Assembly (NCBI GenBank): GCA_007449985.2
Contig: VIIQ02000643.1
Span: forward strand, 155,001 to 219,000
DNA length: 64,000 nucleotides
DNA from: Desmodesmus armatus
Lineage: Eukaryota; Chlorophyta; Chlorophyceae; Sphaeropleales; Scenedesmaceae
Direction: 5' to 3'
In this document: in pieces, positions 31,753-45,571 of the stretch
Numbering within the stretch: the first letter of the stretch is position 1
How the letters are laid out: each line of letters begins with the position of its first letter
Translations under genes and position numbers: made by a program
Notes under the pieces: generated by a model
Database searches by the model: none
Told to the model about the DNA's origin: nothing
The model's input: the letters and a program-made list of their open reading frames with translations, nothing else

Positions 31753-33014
31753 TTAAGGTGACACATATGTAATTGCAGGGGGTGCCAAAAGTGGCTCCCC
31801 AGCTGCGTATACAGCTGGGGTGCACCATTGCTGTGTTGGAATGCATACTAGACATATATAGGTAACTTCCTCTGTGAGGTGTGAGCTCAGCATCGCCTGT
31901 ATGTGCTACACAAGGGTCGCCAGCCATCAGCTGCTGTTCTGCTGTCAACTAGGTGTTGAGACCATGTATGCCCCTCTGCAAGCCAGTATCAAGTCTTTAC
32001 ATTGTGAATATGCGTTCTGAAACTTCGCATCGCACGCACACCCGAAGGGGAGGTTGACAGCAACCCAACAGTACAAGCCATCTGTTTTGATATCGCGGCC
32101 AGAGCATACGTGGCATTCGCATGGCTGGGAATGCAAGAATAGTTCATACGTAGCTAACGAAAACGTTCTCCGACGCTTACAGCTCCTTTGGCTGACACAG
32201 GGTTCAAACCATCTCTGGCGCCCAGCAGTGTCTAACGACCTCAAAGTGCGTGCTGCAGCACATGGAACGGCATCTATACAAACACACTTGTCAAAGGCAC
32301 CGCGGCAGGGCGCATGCGTGCTTGCCTTGCTAAATGGGTGGTCTGGGGATCCCTGCTTGCTCTTGCCCACACAGCGGTCCAAGCCATCCCCAGGGACCAG
32401 CATGCTGCTCTAGAGGTACATACAGCATGTAGTTTGGAAACGTTGCCTTGCAGAAGGGCATAGCGCGATGTCAGGCTGGCAGTTGCAGTACAACCTGGGT
32501 GTTTGCTGCTGGGGCAGCCGGCAGGCCCAGACAGCAGATGTTTGACAATTTTTTGCTCTAAATCTGTCAAGCAGATTGCTCTGAAAAACTGCACACGCCC
32601 TCCAGATCATGTCTGCTGCCAGCTGCTGCTGAGCCAAGCACATGCAACGAGCCACAACTCCTAGGGGCCGGGTCAAAGATAATAACTTCTGTTAGTGTTA
32701 TTTTCAAGTAAAACGTGCCAAAACGTACCTTTCCCCTCGTTGGATTGGATCCAGACTTTCTGGAGTGGGTGCACAATGCACTGGTGCCAACATACTCCAA
32801 TTTCACAAAAATCGTATTGGTGGATCCCAATATATATGTGCAAACTGGTTTGAACTTGTCATTAACAGTGTTATATGTTACTTAGGGCGCAGATCCTGGC
32901 CCTCACCAACCTGGGCCTCCTTGGGTGGGGCAACACGGCTATGGGGTGGGGGGCTGTAGAAAGTGTCTCCCAGGCATAATATGGCACCCCCTGATAATTA
33001 CATATGTGTGTAAC
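31753..33014. mobile_element. Non-autonomous TTAA-bounded DNA transposon, copy 2 (about 1.26 kb)
   Basis: Left end TTAAGGTGACACATATGTAA is identical to copy 1 at 13794. The right end GGCACCCCCTGATAATTACA then CATATGTGTG has lost the last CACCTTAA and reads GTAAC instead. The interior is clearly alignable with copy 1 in the same orientation (for example the CCAGCCATCAGCTGCTGTTC and CCTCTGCAAGCC blocks, and GGGCCTCCTTGGGTGGGGNNA near the right end). Encodes no transposase. Confidence 0.75.
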
Positions 33015-33324
33015 TGTAACGGCACAGCCCTGAATGGCATTGCCTGCCAGGGTTGAACCGGTTGAAACACTAAGCTGGGGGAAAACCTCGATCCCCGTCA
33101 GTGGTTTGCACCACCTGCACCAGATAGTAGCCTGATTCAAAGCAAGACAGCAAGGGAGCCTTCATTGACATCCTGAGGCAACACGACAACCGCTTGCAGA
33201 AGTGGGGTAAACAGCTAAGATCCAGCATGCAGCAGCACCAAGAAATACCCCTTGTCAGGTCAGATACCCAAAGTCAGCCCAAGAAGGCGCGCCCGACGCA
33301 ACTTTCAACCTTTACCGAGTGTAT
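33015..33324. other. Junction between the transposon copy and the satellite array
   Basis: About 310 bases of unique-looking sequence with no gene seen. Confidence 0.4.
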
Positions 33325-33504
33325 GCCAACGCAGACTGTGAGCAGCGTTCAAACACCAAGTATGTATTGCTGTTGAGGCGCCCGACGGGCTGCTGGCCCA
33401 GTGCAGGGCAGTCACGTCACACCGTGGACCCTGGCCCCCACCCCGCACATGTTGTGCGCATCACTGTAGTAGTCAGGTGCCTCATTTTGATAGGTCGGTC
33501 CTGA

Positions 33505-36430
33505 GCAGAAGCACTCTGTCCCACACTAACAGCATGTAAGCAGCATGTATGTATTGCTGTTTGTGGCGACACTGGGGCGCTTGGGGCGCCCCAGGCCGTA
33601 GCCACCACTACTCTTGTGCCTTGCTCACAGTTCCTGCTGTAGGCTATACCGTAGTACGGTAGCAGTCCCATGCATCTTGCGGAGCGGTTATCTGTGTACA
33701 GTCTGTTTGTAGACGGGCTTCAGCAGCATCCAAACACCATGTACTTATTGCTGTTGAGGCGCCACTGGCTCGGTGCAGGGCGGTCACATCACACCATGGA
33801 CCCTGGCCACCACCCCGCATCAACAGTTGTTGCCCACAGCACTGTGGTAGTCAGGTGTCTCTTGTTGAGGAGTCCGATCTGAGCAGTAGCACTCTGTCTT
33901 TCACCAAAAAAAGGCAAACAGCATGTGTGAATTGCTGCTTGTGGCGACGCTGGGGCGCTGGGGACACCCCACACCCTGGCCACTCTTCTGCCTTGCCGGC
34001 AGTGCCTACTACAGTAGCAGTCTCGTGCATCTTGCCGAGCTTGTCTTTGTGTGTAGTCTATTTGTCAACAGCATAAGCAGCATCCAAACACCAAGTATGT
34101 ATTGATGTTGAGGCGCCGCTGGCTCAGTGCAGGGCAGTCACATCACACCATGGACGCAGGCCACCACCCCGACATGTTGTTGCCCATAGCACTGTAGTAG
34201 TCAGGTGCCACATTTTGAGGAGACGGTTCTGAGCAGCAGCACTCTGTCCCACACTAACAGCATGTAAACAGCATGTATAAATTGCTGTTTGTGGCAACGC
34301 TGGGGCGCTGGGAGCACCCCACACCCCAGCCACTCTTCTACCTTGCCGGCAGTGCTTACTACGGTCTCATGCATGTTGCCGAGCTTGTCTTTGTGTGTAG
34401 ACTGTTTGCGATCAGCTTGAGCAGCATCCAAAAACCAAGTATGTATTGCTGTTGAGGCGCCCGGCGGGCTGCTGGCCCAGTGCAGGGCAGCCACATCACA
34501 CCATGGACCCTGAACACCACCCCGCACATGTTGTTGCGCGCAGCACTGTAGTAGTCAGGCGCCTCATTTTGAAAAGTCGGTTCTGAGCAGAAGCACTCTG
34601 TCCCACACCAACAGCATGTAAACAGCATGTATGTAATGCTGTTTGTGGCAACGCTGGGGCGCTTGGGGCACACCAGGCCCTAGCCACCACTACTCTTGTG
34701 CCTTGCTCACAGTTCCTGCCGTAGGCCAGACCGTAGTACGGTAGCAGTCTCATGCATCTTGCGGAGCGGTTATCTGTGTGCAGTCTGTTTGTGGACAGCT
34801 TCAGCAGCATCCAAACACCAATTACTTATTGCTGTTGAGGCGTCACTGGCTTGGTGCAGGGCGGTCACATCACACCATGGTCCCTGGCCACCACCCCGCA
34901 CATGTTGTTGCGCGCAGCACTGAAGTACGCAGGTGCCTCATTTTGAGGAGTCGGTTCTGAGCAGGAGCACTCTGTCTTGCACCAAACACATGCAAACAGC
35001 ATATATGTATTGCTGTTTGTGGCGACGCTGGGGCCTTGGGGCACTTCACGCCCTAGCCACTCTTCTGCCTTGCAGGCAGTGCCTGCTACGGTAGCAGTCT
35101 CATGCATCTTGCGGAGCGGCTATCTGTGTGCAGTCTGTTTGTGGACAGCATCAGCAGCATCCAAGCACCAAGTATGTCTTGCTGTTGTTGCGCCACAGGC
35201 CCAGTGCAGGGCAGCCACATCACACCATGGACCCTGGCCACCACCCCGCACATGTTGTTGCCCACAGCACTGTAGTAGTCAGGTGCCTCATTTTGCAAAG
35301 TCAGTTGTGAGCAGTAGCACTCTGTCCCACACTAACAGCATGTAAACAGCATATATGTATTGCTGTCTGTGGCGACGCTGGGGCCTTGGGGCACACCAGG
35401 CCCTAGCCACCACTACTCTTGTGCCTTGCTCACAGTTCCTGCCGTAGGCCAGACCGTAGTACGGTAGCAGTCTCATGCATCTTGCGGAGCGGTTATCTGT
35501 GTGCAGTCTGTTTGTGAACAGCATAAGCTGCATCCAGACACGATGTACTTATTGCTGTTGAGGCGCCACTGGCTCGGTGCAGGGCGGTCACATCACACCA
35601 TGGACCCTGGCCACCACCCCGCACATGTTGTTGCGCGCAGCACTGTAGTAGTCCGGTGCCTCATTTTGAGGAGTCGGTTCTGAGCGTTAGCACTCTGTCT
35701 TGCACCAAACACATGCAAAAAGCATACATGTATTGCTGTTTGTGGCGACGCTGGGGCCTTGGGGCACACCAGGCCCTAGCCACCACTACTCTTGTGCCTT
35801 GCTCACAGTTCCTGCCGTAGGCCAGACCGTAGTACGGTAGCAGTCTCATGCATCTTGCGGAGCGGTTATCTGTGTGCAGTCTGTTTGTGGACAGCATCAG
35901 CAGCATCCAAACACGATATACTTATTGCTGTTGAGGCGCCACTGGCTCAGTGCAGGCCCTAGGGCGGTCACATCACACCATGGACTCTGGTCACCACCCC
36001 GCACATGTTGTTGCCCACAGCACTGTAGTAGTCAGGTGCCTCATTTTGAAAAGCCAGTTCTGAGCAGTAGCACTCTGTCCCACACTAACAGCATGTAAAC
36101 AGCATATATGTATTGCTGTTTGTGGTGAAGCTGGGGCCTTGGGGCACACCAGGCCCTAGCCACCACTACTCTTGTGCCTTGCTCACAGTTCCTGCCATAG
36201 GCCAGACCGTAGTACGGTAGCAGTCTCATGCATCTTGCGGAGCGGTTATCTGTGTGCAGTCTGTTTGTGGACAGCATCAGCAGCATCCAAACACGATGTA
36301 CTTATTGCTGTTGATGCGCCACTGGCTCGGTGCAGGGCGGTCACATCACACCATGGACCCTGGCCACCACCCCGCACATGTTGTTGCCCACAGCACTGTA
36401 GTAGTCAGGTGCCTCATTTTGAAAAGCCAG
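33505..36430 (+). repeat. Left copy of a 2.9-kb block duplicated 9.14 kb away
   Basis: This block of satellite units, including unusual diverged monomers (for example one with CGCATCAACAGTTGTTGCCC), reappears at 42647-45571. The offset is 9142 bp, falling to 9141 after an A7 run (33906-33912) that is A6 in the right copy. Only scattered single-base differences are seen. Confidence 0.85.
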
Positions 36431-39429
36431 TTCTGAGCGATAGTACTCTGTCTTGCACCAAACACATGTAAACAGCATATATGTATTGCTGTTTGTGGCG
36501 ACGCTGGGGCCTTGGGGCACACCAGGCCCTAGCCACCACTACTCTTGTGCCTTGCTCACAGTTCCTACCGTAGGCCAGACCGTAGTACGGTAGCAGTCTC
36601 ATGCATCTTGCGGAGCGGTTATCTGTGTGCAGTCTGTTTGTGGACAGCATCAGCAGCATCCAAACACGATGTACTTATTGCTGTTGAGGCGCCACTGGCT
36701 CGGTGCAGGGCGGTCACATCACACCATGGACCCTGGCCACCACCCCTCACATGTCGTTGCGCGCAGCACTGTAGTAGTCAGGTGCCTCATTTTGAGGAGT
36801 CAGTTCTGAGCGATAACATTCTGTCTTGCACCAAACACATGCAAACAGCATATATGTATTGCTGTTTGTGGCGACGCTGGGGCCTTGGGGCACTTCACGC
36901 CCTAGCCACTCTTCTGCCTTGCAGGCAGTGCCTACTGCGGGAGCAGTCTCATGCATCTTGCGGAGCGGTTATCTGTGCGCAGTCTGTTTGTGGACAGCAT
37001 CAGCAGCATCCAAACACCAAGTATGTATTGCTGTTGTTGCGCCACAGGCCCAGTGCAGGGCGGTCACATCACACCATGGACCCTGGCCACCACCCCGCAC
37101 ATGTTGTTGCCCACAGCACTGTAGTAGTCAGGTGCCTCATTTTGAAAAGTCAGTTCTGAGCAGTGCCACTCTGTCCCACACTAACAGCATGTAAACAGCA
37201 TATATGTATTGCTGTTTGTGGCGACGCTGGGGCCTTGGGGCACACCAGGCCCTGGCCACCACTACTCTTGTGCCTTGCTCACAGTTCCTGCCGTAGGCCA
37301 GACCGTAGTACGGTAGCAGTCTCATGCATCTTGCGGAGCGGTTATCTGTGTGCAGTCTGTTTGTGGACAGCATCAGCAGCATCCAAACACGATGTACTTA
37401 TTGCTGTTGAGGCGCCACTGGCTCGGTGCAGGGCGGTCACATCACACCATGGACCCTGGCCACCACCCCGCACATGTTGTTGCCCACAGCACTGTAGTAG
37501 TCAGGTGCCTCATTTTGAAAAGCCAGTTCTGAGCGATAGTACTCTGTCTTGCACCAAACACATGCAAACAGCATATATGTATTGCTGTTTGTGGCGACGC
37601 TGGGGCCTTGGGGCACACCAGGCCCTAGCCACCACTACTCTTGTGCCTTGCTCACAGTTCCTGCCGTAGGCCTGACCGTAGTACGGTAGCAGTCTCATGC
37701 ATCTTGCGGAGCGGTTATCTGTGTGCAGTCTGTTTGTGGACAGCATCAGCAGCATCCAAACACGATGTACTTATTGCTGTTGAGGCGCCACTGGCTCGGT
37801 GCAGGGCGGTCACATCACACCATGGACCCTGGCCACCACCCCGCACATGTCGTTGCGCGCAGCACTGTAGTAGTCAGGTGCCTCATTTTGAAAAGCCAGT
37901 TCTGAGCAGTAGCACTCTGTCCCACGCTAACAGCATGTAAACAGCATATATGTATTGCTGTTTGTGGCGACGCTGGGGCCTTGGGGCATTTCACGCCCTA
38001 GCCACTCTTCTGCCTTGCAGGCAGTGCCTACTGCGGGAGCAGTCTCATGCATCTTGCGGAGCGGTTATCTGTGTGCAGTCTGTTTGTGGACAGCATCAGC
38101 AGCATCCAAACACCAAGTATGTATTGCTGTTGTTGCGCCACAGGCCCAGTGCAGGGCAGCCACATCACACCATGGACCCTGGCCACCACCCCGCACATGT
38201 TGTTGCCCACAGCACTGTAGTAGTCAGGTGCCTCATTTTTAGGAGTTGGTTCTGAGCGATAGTACTCTGTCTTGCACCAAACACATGCAAACAGCATATA
38301 TGTATTGCTGTTTGTGGCAACACTGGGGCCTTGGGGCACACCAGGCCCTAGCCACCACTACTCTTGTGCCTTGCTCACAGTTCCTGCCGTAGGCCAGACC
38401 GTAGTACGGTAGCAGTCTCATGCATCTTGCGGAGCGGTTATCTGTGCGCAGTCTGTTTGTGGACAACATCAGCAGCATCCAAACACCAAGTATGTATTGC
38501 TGTTGTTGCACCACAGGCCCAGTGCAGGGCGGTCACATCACACCATGGACCCTGGCCACCACCCCTCACATGTTGTTGCCCACAGCACTGTAGTAGTCAG
38601 GTGCCTCATTTTGAAAAGTCAGTTCTGAGCAGTAGCACTCTGTCCCACACTAACAGCATGTAAACAGCATATATGTATTGCTGTTTGTGGCGACGCTGGG
38701 GCCTTGGGGCACTTCACGCCCTAGCCATTCTTCTGCCTTGCAGGCAGTGCCTACTGCGGGAGCAGTCTCATGCATCTTGCGGAGCGGTTATCTGTGTGCA
38801 GTCTGTTTGTGGACAGCATCAGCAGCATCCAAACACCAAGTATGTATTGCTGTTGTTGCGCCACAGGCCCAGTGCAGGGCAGCCACATCACACCATGGAC
38901 CCTGGCCACCACCCCGCACATGTTGTTGCCCACAGCACTGTCGTAGTCAGGTGCCTCATTTTGAAAAGCCAGTTCTGAGCAGTAGCACTCTGTCCCACAC
39001 TAACAGCATGTAAACAGCATATATGTATTGCTGTTTGTGGTGAAGCTGGGGCCTTGGGGCACACCAGGCCCTAGCCACCACTACTCTTGTGCCTTGCTCA
39101 CAGTTCCTGCCATAGGCCAGACCGTAGTACGGTAGCAGTCTCATGCATCTTGCGGAGCGGTTATCTGTGTGCAGTCTGTTTGTGGACAGCATCAGCAGCA
39201 TCCAAACACGATGTACTTATTGCTGTTGAGGCGCCACTGGCTCGGTGCAGGGCGGTCACATCACACCATGGACCCTGGCCACCACCCCGCACATGTTGTT
39301 GCCCACAGCACTGTAGTAGTCAGGTGCCTCATTTTGAAAAGCCAGTTCTGAGCGATAGTACTCTGTCTTGCACCAAACACATGTAAACAGCATATATGTA
39401 TTGCTGTTTGTGGCGACGCTGGGGCCTTG

Positions 39430-41576
39430 GGGCACACCAGGCCCTAGCCACCACTACTCTTGTGCCTTGCTCACAGTTCCTACCGTAGGCCAGACCGAAG
39501 TACGGTAGCAGTCTCATGCATCTTGCGGAGCGGTTATCTGTGTGCAGTCTGTTTGTGGACAGCATCAGCAGCATCCAAACACGATGTACTTATTGCTGTT
39601 GAGGCGCCACTGGCTCGGTGCAGGGCGGTCACATCACACCATGGACCCTGGCCACCACCCCTCACATGTCGTTGCGCGCAGCACTGTAGTAGTCAGGTGC
39701 CTCATTTTGAGGAGTCAGTTCTGAGCGATAACATTCTGTCTTGCACCAAACACATGCAAACAGCATATATGTATTGCTGTTTGTGGCGACGCTGGGGCCT
39801 TGGGGCACTTCACGCCCTAGCCACTCTTCTGCCTTGCAGGCAGTGCCTACTGCGGGAGCAGTCTCATGCATCTTGCGGAGCGGTTATCTGTGCGCAGTCT
39901 GTTTGTGGACAGCATCAGCAGCATCCAAACACCAAGTATGTATTGCTGTTGTTGCGCCACAGGCCCAGTGCAGGGCGGTCACATCACACCATGGACCCTG
40001 GCCACCACCCCGCACATGTTGTTGCCCACAGCACTGTAGTAGTCAGGTGCCTCATTTTGAAAAGCCAGTTCTGAGCAGTAGCACTCTGTCCCACACTAAC
40101 AGCATGTAAACAGCATATATGTATTGCTGTTTGTGGCGACGCTGGGGCCTTGGGGCACACCAGGCCCTGGCCACCACTACTCTTGTGCCTTGCTCACAGT
40201 TCCTGCCGTAGGCCAGACCGTAGTACGGTAGCAGTCTCATGCATCTTGCGGAGCGGTTATCTGTGTGCAGTCTGTTTGTGGACAGCATCAGCAGCATCCA
40301 AACACGATGTACTTATTGCTGTTGAGGCGCCACTGGCTCGGTGCAGGGCGGTCACATCACACCATGGACCCTGGCCACCACCCCGCACATGTTGTTGCCC
40401 ACAGCACTGTAGTAGTCAGGTGCCTCATTTTGAAAAGCCAGTTCTGAGCGATAGTACTCTGTCTTGCACCAAACACATGTAAACAGCATATATGTATTGC
40501 TGTTTGTGGCGACGCTGGGGCCTTGGGGCACACCAGGCCCTAGCCACCACTACTCTTGTGCCTTGCTCACAGTTCCTACCGTAGGCCAGACCGTAGTACG
40601 GTAGCAGTCTCATGCATCTTGCGGAGCGGTTATCTGTGTGCAGTCTGTTTGTGGACAGCATCAGCAGCATCCAAACACGATGTACTTATTGCTGTTGAGG
40701 CGCCACTGGCTCGGTGCAGGGCGGTCACATCACACCATGGACCCTGGCCACCACCCCTCACATGTCGTTGCGCGCAGCACTGTAGTAGTCAGGTGCCTCA
40801 TTTTGAGGAGTCAGTTCTGAGCGATAACATTCTGTCTTGCACCAAACACATGCAAACAGCATATATGTATTGCTGTTTGTGGCGACGCTGGGGCCTTGGG
40901 GCACTTCACGCCCTAGCCACTCTTCTGCCTTGCAGGCAGTGCCTACTGCGGGAGCAGTCTCATGCATCTTGCGGAGCGGTTATCTGTGCGCAGTCTGTTT
41001 GTGGACAGCATCAGCAGCATCCAAACACCAAGTATGTATTGCTGTTGTTGCGCCACAGGCCCAGTGCAGGGCGGTCACATCACACCATGGACCCTGGCCA
41101 CCACCCCGCACATGTTGTTGCCCACAGCACTGTAGTAGTCAGGTGCCTCATTTTGAAAAGCCAGTTCTGAGCAGTAGCACTCTGTCCCACACTAACAGCA
41201 TGTAAACAGCATATATGTATTGCTGTTTGTGGCGACGCTGGGGCCTTGGGGCACACCAGGCCCTGGCCACCACTACTCTTGTGCCTTGCTCACAGTTCCT
41301 GCCGTAGGCCAGACCGTAGTACGGTAGCAGTCTCATGCATCTTGCGGAGCGGTTATCTGTGTGCAGTCTGTTTGTGGACAGCATCAGCAGCATCCAAACA
41401 CGATGTACTTATTGCTGTTGAGGCGCCACTGGCTCGGTGCAGGGCGGTCACATCACACCATGGACCCTGGCCACCACCCCGCACATGTTGTTGCCCACAG
41501 CACTGTAGTAGTCAGGTGCCTCATTTTGAAAAGCCAGTTCTGAGCGATAGTACTCTGTCTTGCACCAAACACATGC
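39430..41576 (+). repeat. 1096-bp higher-order repeat, two copies
   Basis: Trimer A-A-B (373+373+350 bp) at 39430-40480 repeats at 40526-41576 with almost no difference. A third relative lies 2915 bp to the left (36070-37160 against 38985-40075). Confidence 0.8.
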
Positions 41577-42646
41577 AAACAGCATATATGTATTGCTGTT
41601 TGTGGCGACGCTGGGGCCTTGGGGCACACCAGGCCCTAGCCACCACTACTCTTGTGCCTTGCTCACAGTTCCTGCCGTAGGCCTGACCGTAGTACGGTAG
41701 CAGTCTCATGCATCTTGCGGAGCGGTTATCTGTGTGCAGTCTGTTTGTGGACAGCATCAGCAGCATCCAAACACGATGTACTTATTGCTGTTGAGGCGCC
41801 ACTGGCTCGGTGCAGGGCGGTCACATCACACCATGGACCCTGGCCACCACCCCGCACATGTTGTTGCCCACAGCACTGTAGTAGTCAGGTGCCTCATTTT
41901 GAAAAGTCAGTTCTGAGCAGTAGCACTCTGTCCCACACTAACAGCATGTAAACAGCATATATGTATTGCTGTTTGTGGCGACGCTGGGGCCTTGGGGCAC
42001 TTCACGCCCTAGCCATTCTTCTGCCTTGCAGGCAGTGCCTACTGCGGGAGCAGTCTCATGCATCTTGCGGAGCGGTTATCTGTGTGCAGTCTGTTTGTGG
42101 ACAGCATCAGCAGCATCCAAACACCAAGTATGTATTGCTGTTGTTGCGCCACAGGCCCAGTGCAGGGCAGCCACATCACACCATGGACCCTGGCCACCAC
42201 CCCGCACATGTTGTTGCCCACAGCACTGTCGTAGTCAGGTGCCTCATTTTGAGGAGTCGGTTCTGAGCGTTAGCACTCTGTCTTGCACCAAACACATGCA
42301 AACAGCATATATGTATTGCTGTTTGTGGCGATGCTGGGGCCTTGGGGCACACCAGGCCCTAGCCACCACTACTCTTGTGCCTTGCTCACAGTTCCTGCCG
42401 TAGGCCAGACCGTAGTACGGTAGCAGTCTCATGCATCTTGCGGAGCGGTTATCTGTGTGCAGTCTGTTTGTGGACAGCATCAGCAGCATCCAAACACGAT
42501 GTACTTATTGCTGTTGAGGCGCCACTGGCTCGGTGCAGGCCCTAGAGCGGTCACATCACACCATGGACCCTGGCCACCACCCCGCACATGTTGTTGCCCA
42601 CAGCACTGTAGTAGTCAGGTGCCTCATTTTGAAAAGTCAGTTCTGA

Positions 42647-45571
42647 GCAGAAGCACTCTGTCCCACACTAACAGCATGTAAGCAGCATGTATGTATTGCT
42701 GTTTGTGGCGACACTGGGGCGCTTGGGGCGCCCCAGGCCGTAGCCACCACTACTCTTGTGCCTTGCTCACAGTTCCTGCTGTAGGCTATACCGTAGTACG
42801 GTAGCAGTCCCATGCATCTTGCGGAGCGGTTATCTGTGTACAGTCTGTTTGTAGACGGGCTTCAGCAGCATCCAAACACCATGTACTTATTGCTGTTGAG
42901 GCGCCACTGGCTCGGTGCAGGGCGGTCACATCACACCATGGACCCTGGCCACCACCCCGCATCAACAGTTGTTGCCCACAGCACTGTGGTAGTCAGGTGT
43001 CTCTTGTTGAGGAGTCCGATCTGAGCAGTAGCACTCTGTCTTTCACCAAAAAAGGCAAACAGCATGTGTGAATTGCTGCTTGTGGCGACGCTGGGGCGCT
43101 GGGGACACCCCACACCCTGGCCACTCTTCTGCCTTGCCGGCAGTGCCTACTACAGTAGCAGTCTCGTGCATCTTGCCGAGCTTGTCTTTGTGTGTAGTCT
43201 ATTTGTCAACAGCATAAGCAGCATCCAAACACCAAGTATGTATTGATGTTGAGGCGCCGCTGGCTCAGTGCAGGGCAGTCACATCACACCATGGACGCAG
43301 GCCACCACCCCGACATGTTGTTGCCCATAGCACTGTAGTAGTCAGGTGCCACATTTTGAGGAGACGGTTCTGAGCAGCAGCACTCTGTCCCACACTAACA
43401 GCATGTAAACAGCATGTATAAATTGCTGTTTGTGGCAACGCTGGGGCGCTGGGAGCACCCCACACCCCAGCCACTCTTCTACCTTGCCGGCAGTGCTTAC
43501 TACGGTCTCATGCATGTTGCCGAGCTTGTCTTTGTGTGTAGACTGTTTGCGATCAGCTTGAGCAGCATCCAAAAACCAAGTATGTATTGCTGTTGAGGCG
43601 CCCGGCGGGCTGCTGGCCCAGTGCAGGGCAGCCACATCACACCATGGACCCTGAACACCACCCCGCACATGTTGTTGCGCGCAGCACTGTAGTAGTCAGG
43701 CGCCTCATTTTGAAAAGTCGGTTCTGAGCAGAAGCACTCTGTCCCACACCAACAGCATGTAAACAGCATGTATGTAATGCTGTTTGTGGCAACGCTGGGG
43801 CGCTTGGGGCACACCAGGCCCTAGCCACCACTACTCTTGTGCCTTGCTCACAGTTCCTGCCGTAGGCCAGACCGTAGTACGGTAGCAGTCTCATGCATCT
43901 TGCGGAGCGGTTATCTGTGTGCAGTCTGTTTGTGGACAGCTTCAGCAGCATCCAAACACCAATTACTTATTGCTGTTGAGGCGTCACTGGCTTGGTGCAG
44001 GGCGGTCACATCACACCATGGTCCCTGGCCACCACCCCGCACATGTTGTTGCGCGCAGCACTGAAGTACGCAGGTGCCTCATTTTGAGGAGTCGGTTCTG
44101 AGCAGGAGCACTCTGTCTTGCACCAAACACATGCAAACAGCATATATGTATTGCTGTTTGTGGCGACGCTGGGGCCTTGGGGCACTTCACGCCCTAGCCA
44201 CTCTTCTGCCTTGCAGGCAGTGCCTGCTACGGTAGCAGTCTCATGCATCTTGCGGAGCGGCTATCTGTGTGCAGTCTGTTTGTGGACAGCATCAGCAGCA
44301 TCCAAGCACCAAGTATGTCTTGCTGTTGTTGCGCCACAGGCCCAGTGCAGGGCAGCCACATCACACCATGGACCCTGGCCACCACCCCGCACATGTTGTT
44401 GCCCACAGCACTGTAGTAGTCAGGTGCCTCATTTTGCAAAGTCAGTTCTGAGCAGTAGCACTCTGTCCCACACTAACAGCATGTAAACAGCATATATGTA
44501 TTGCTTTCTGTGGCGCCGCTGGGGCCTTGGGGCACACCAGGCCCTAGCCACCACTACTCTTGTGCCTTGCTCACAGTTCCTGCCGTAGGCCTGACCGTAG
44601 TACGGTAGCAGTCTCATGCATCTTGCGGAGCGGTTATCTGTGTGCAGTCTGTTTGTGAACAGCATAAGCTGCATCCAGACACAAATTATGTATTGCTGTT
44701 GAGGCGCCACAGGCTCGGTGCAGGGCGGTCACATCACACCATGGACCCTGGCCACCACCCCGCACATGTTGTTGCGCGCAGCACTGTAGTAGTCAGGTGC
44801 CTCATTTTGAGAAGTCGGTTCTGAGCGTCAGCACTCTGTCTTGCACCAAACACATGCAAACAGCATACATGTATTGCTGTTTGTGGCGAAGCTGGGGCCT
44901 TGGGGCACACCAGGCCCTAGCCACCACTACTCTTGTGCCTTGCTCACAGTTCCTGCCGTAGGCCAGACCGTAGTACGGTAGCAGTCTCATGCATCTTGCG
45001 GAGCGGTTATCTGTGTGCAGTCTGTTTGTGGACAGCATCAGCAGCATCCAAACACGATGTACTTATTGCTGTTGAGGCGCCACTGGCTCAGTGCAGGCCC
45101 TAGGGCGGTCACATCACACCATGGACCCTGGTCACCACCCCGCACATGTTGTTGCCCACAGCACTGTAGTAGTCAGGTGCCTCATTTTGAAAAGCCAGTT
45201 CTGAGCAGTAGCACTCTGTCCCACACTAACAGCATGTAAACAGCATATATGTATTGCTGTTTGTGGTGAAGCTGGGGCCTTGGGGCACACCAGGCCCTAG
45301 CCACCACTACTCTTGTGCCTTGCTCACAGTTCCTGCCATAGGCCAGACCGTAGTACGGTAGCAGTCTCATGCATCTTGCGGAGCGGTTATCTGTGTGCAG
45401 TCTGTTTGTGGACAGCATCAGCAGCATCCAAACACGATGTACTTATTGCTGTTGAGGCGCCACTGGCTCGGTGCAGGGCGGTCACATCACACCATGGACC
45501 CTGGCCACCACCCCGCACATGTTGTTGCCCACAGCACTGTAGTAGTCAGGTGCCTCATTTTGAAAAGCCAG
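42647..45571 (+). repeat. Right copy of the 2.9-kb duplicated satellite block
   Basis: Near-identical to 33505-36430 at an offset of 9141-9142 bp. It carries A6 at 43048-43053 where the left copy has A7. Marks a large-scale repeat period inside the array. Confidence 0.85.

Noticed and set aside
36545..37159. 204-codon open frame in the satellite, repeated intact at 39460-40074 and 40556-41170
   Set aside because: Frame and strand shift between neighbouring monomers, open frames occur on both strands at once, the protein has low-complexity Cys/His/Ser composition, and identity is explained by the DNA-level higher-order repeats. No start context, intron or family motif.
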